Shown here piece after piece: positions 63,836-64,000 of a DNA stretch of 64,000 nt. Position numbers and translations under genes: made by a program. Numbering within the stretch: position 1 is the first letter of the stretch; each line of letters starts with the position of its first letter. Below the pieces are notes generated by a model. It made no database searches. It was not told the DNA's origin and saw only the letters and a program-made list of their open reading frames with translations. This stretch comes from Neocallimastix lanati (nom. inval.) (Eukaryota; Neocallimastigomycota; Neocallimastigomycetes; Neocallimastigales; Neocallimastigaceae), in NCBI GenBank assembly GCA_016946835.1, contig JACVTC010000023.1:1425001-1489000 (forward strand). Direction: 5' to 3'.

Positions 63836-64000
63836 CTTAATAAATAAGATTTTTATTTTTTTTTAGTAAAGAAAGTAAATAAAAATATGTATATAAATAA
63901 ATAAACATATAAATAAATAAATAAAAAGTTATCATAATATTATAAATAAATAAATAAATAAAATTTTTTTTTTCTTTTAAAATTATTTAAACTTTGGTTT

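Overview
The window looks like a contig from a very AT-rich fungal genome, most likely an anaerobic gut fungus (Neocallimastigomycota). Four things point there. Intergenic DNA is almost entirely A/T homopolymers and (AAT)n, (TTTA)n or (AATGAT)n arrays. Proteins are full of Asn/Ser/Lys runs. An ATG1 kinase carries fungal-type inserts and C-terminal domain. A decayed Cys-rich fragment resembles a protein type I associate with gut fungi. The phylum is inferred by eye; a dictyostelid-like source is the main alternative and fits the ATG1 sequence less well.

Every gene and every retroelement copy I could orient lies on the minus strand. From left to right: (1) LINE scraps at the left edge (1-395). 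(2) A four-exon gene for a ~3116-residue Asn/Ser/Lys-rich protein of unknown function (11968 down to 1938); three apparently separate long frames join through phase-1 introns. (3) A 7.5 kb gene-poor stretch holding a near-perfect hairpin, an inverted pair of ~85 bp repeats, a Cys-rich pseudogene scrap and a GC-richer island. (4) A 14-exon gene (24917-19537) for a ~1154-residue protein: an N-terminal NPF-motif region, a basic Ser/Thr-rich region and a C-terminal coiled coil built from repeated small exons. (5) A decayed LINE 3' region (27.9-29.0 kb). (6) An eight-exon ATG1 autophagy kinase gene (36886-30240), reassembled here to ~1653 residues. (7) A low-complexity stretch, then a decayed LINE endonuclease-region copy (41.9-43.6 kb). 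(8) A nest of LINEs (45.0-54.4 kb): nearly full-length element C (about 5.27 kb) lies inside truncated element B, which lies at the 5' end of element A. Target-site duplications are visible for C and B. (9) A single-exon homeodomain protein gene (57593-56001). (10) About 6 kb of low-complexity DNA ending in a possible last exon of a gene entering from the right edge.

The cellular genes do not form a pathway or operon. The region's main dynamic is repeated insertion of one non-LTR retrotransposon family into its own older copies. Element C encodes, in order, a possible RRM-like N-terminal module, an APE-type endonuclease, a reverse transcriptase with an FADD active site, a C-terminal zinc finger and a conserved C-terminal extension. 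Its 5' end starts with two exact 72-bp tandem units. Exon boundaries come from reading-frame and GT/AG logic only; no transcript data were available.
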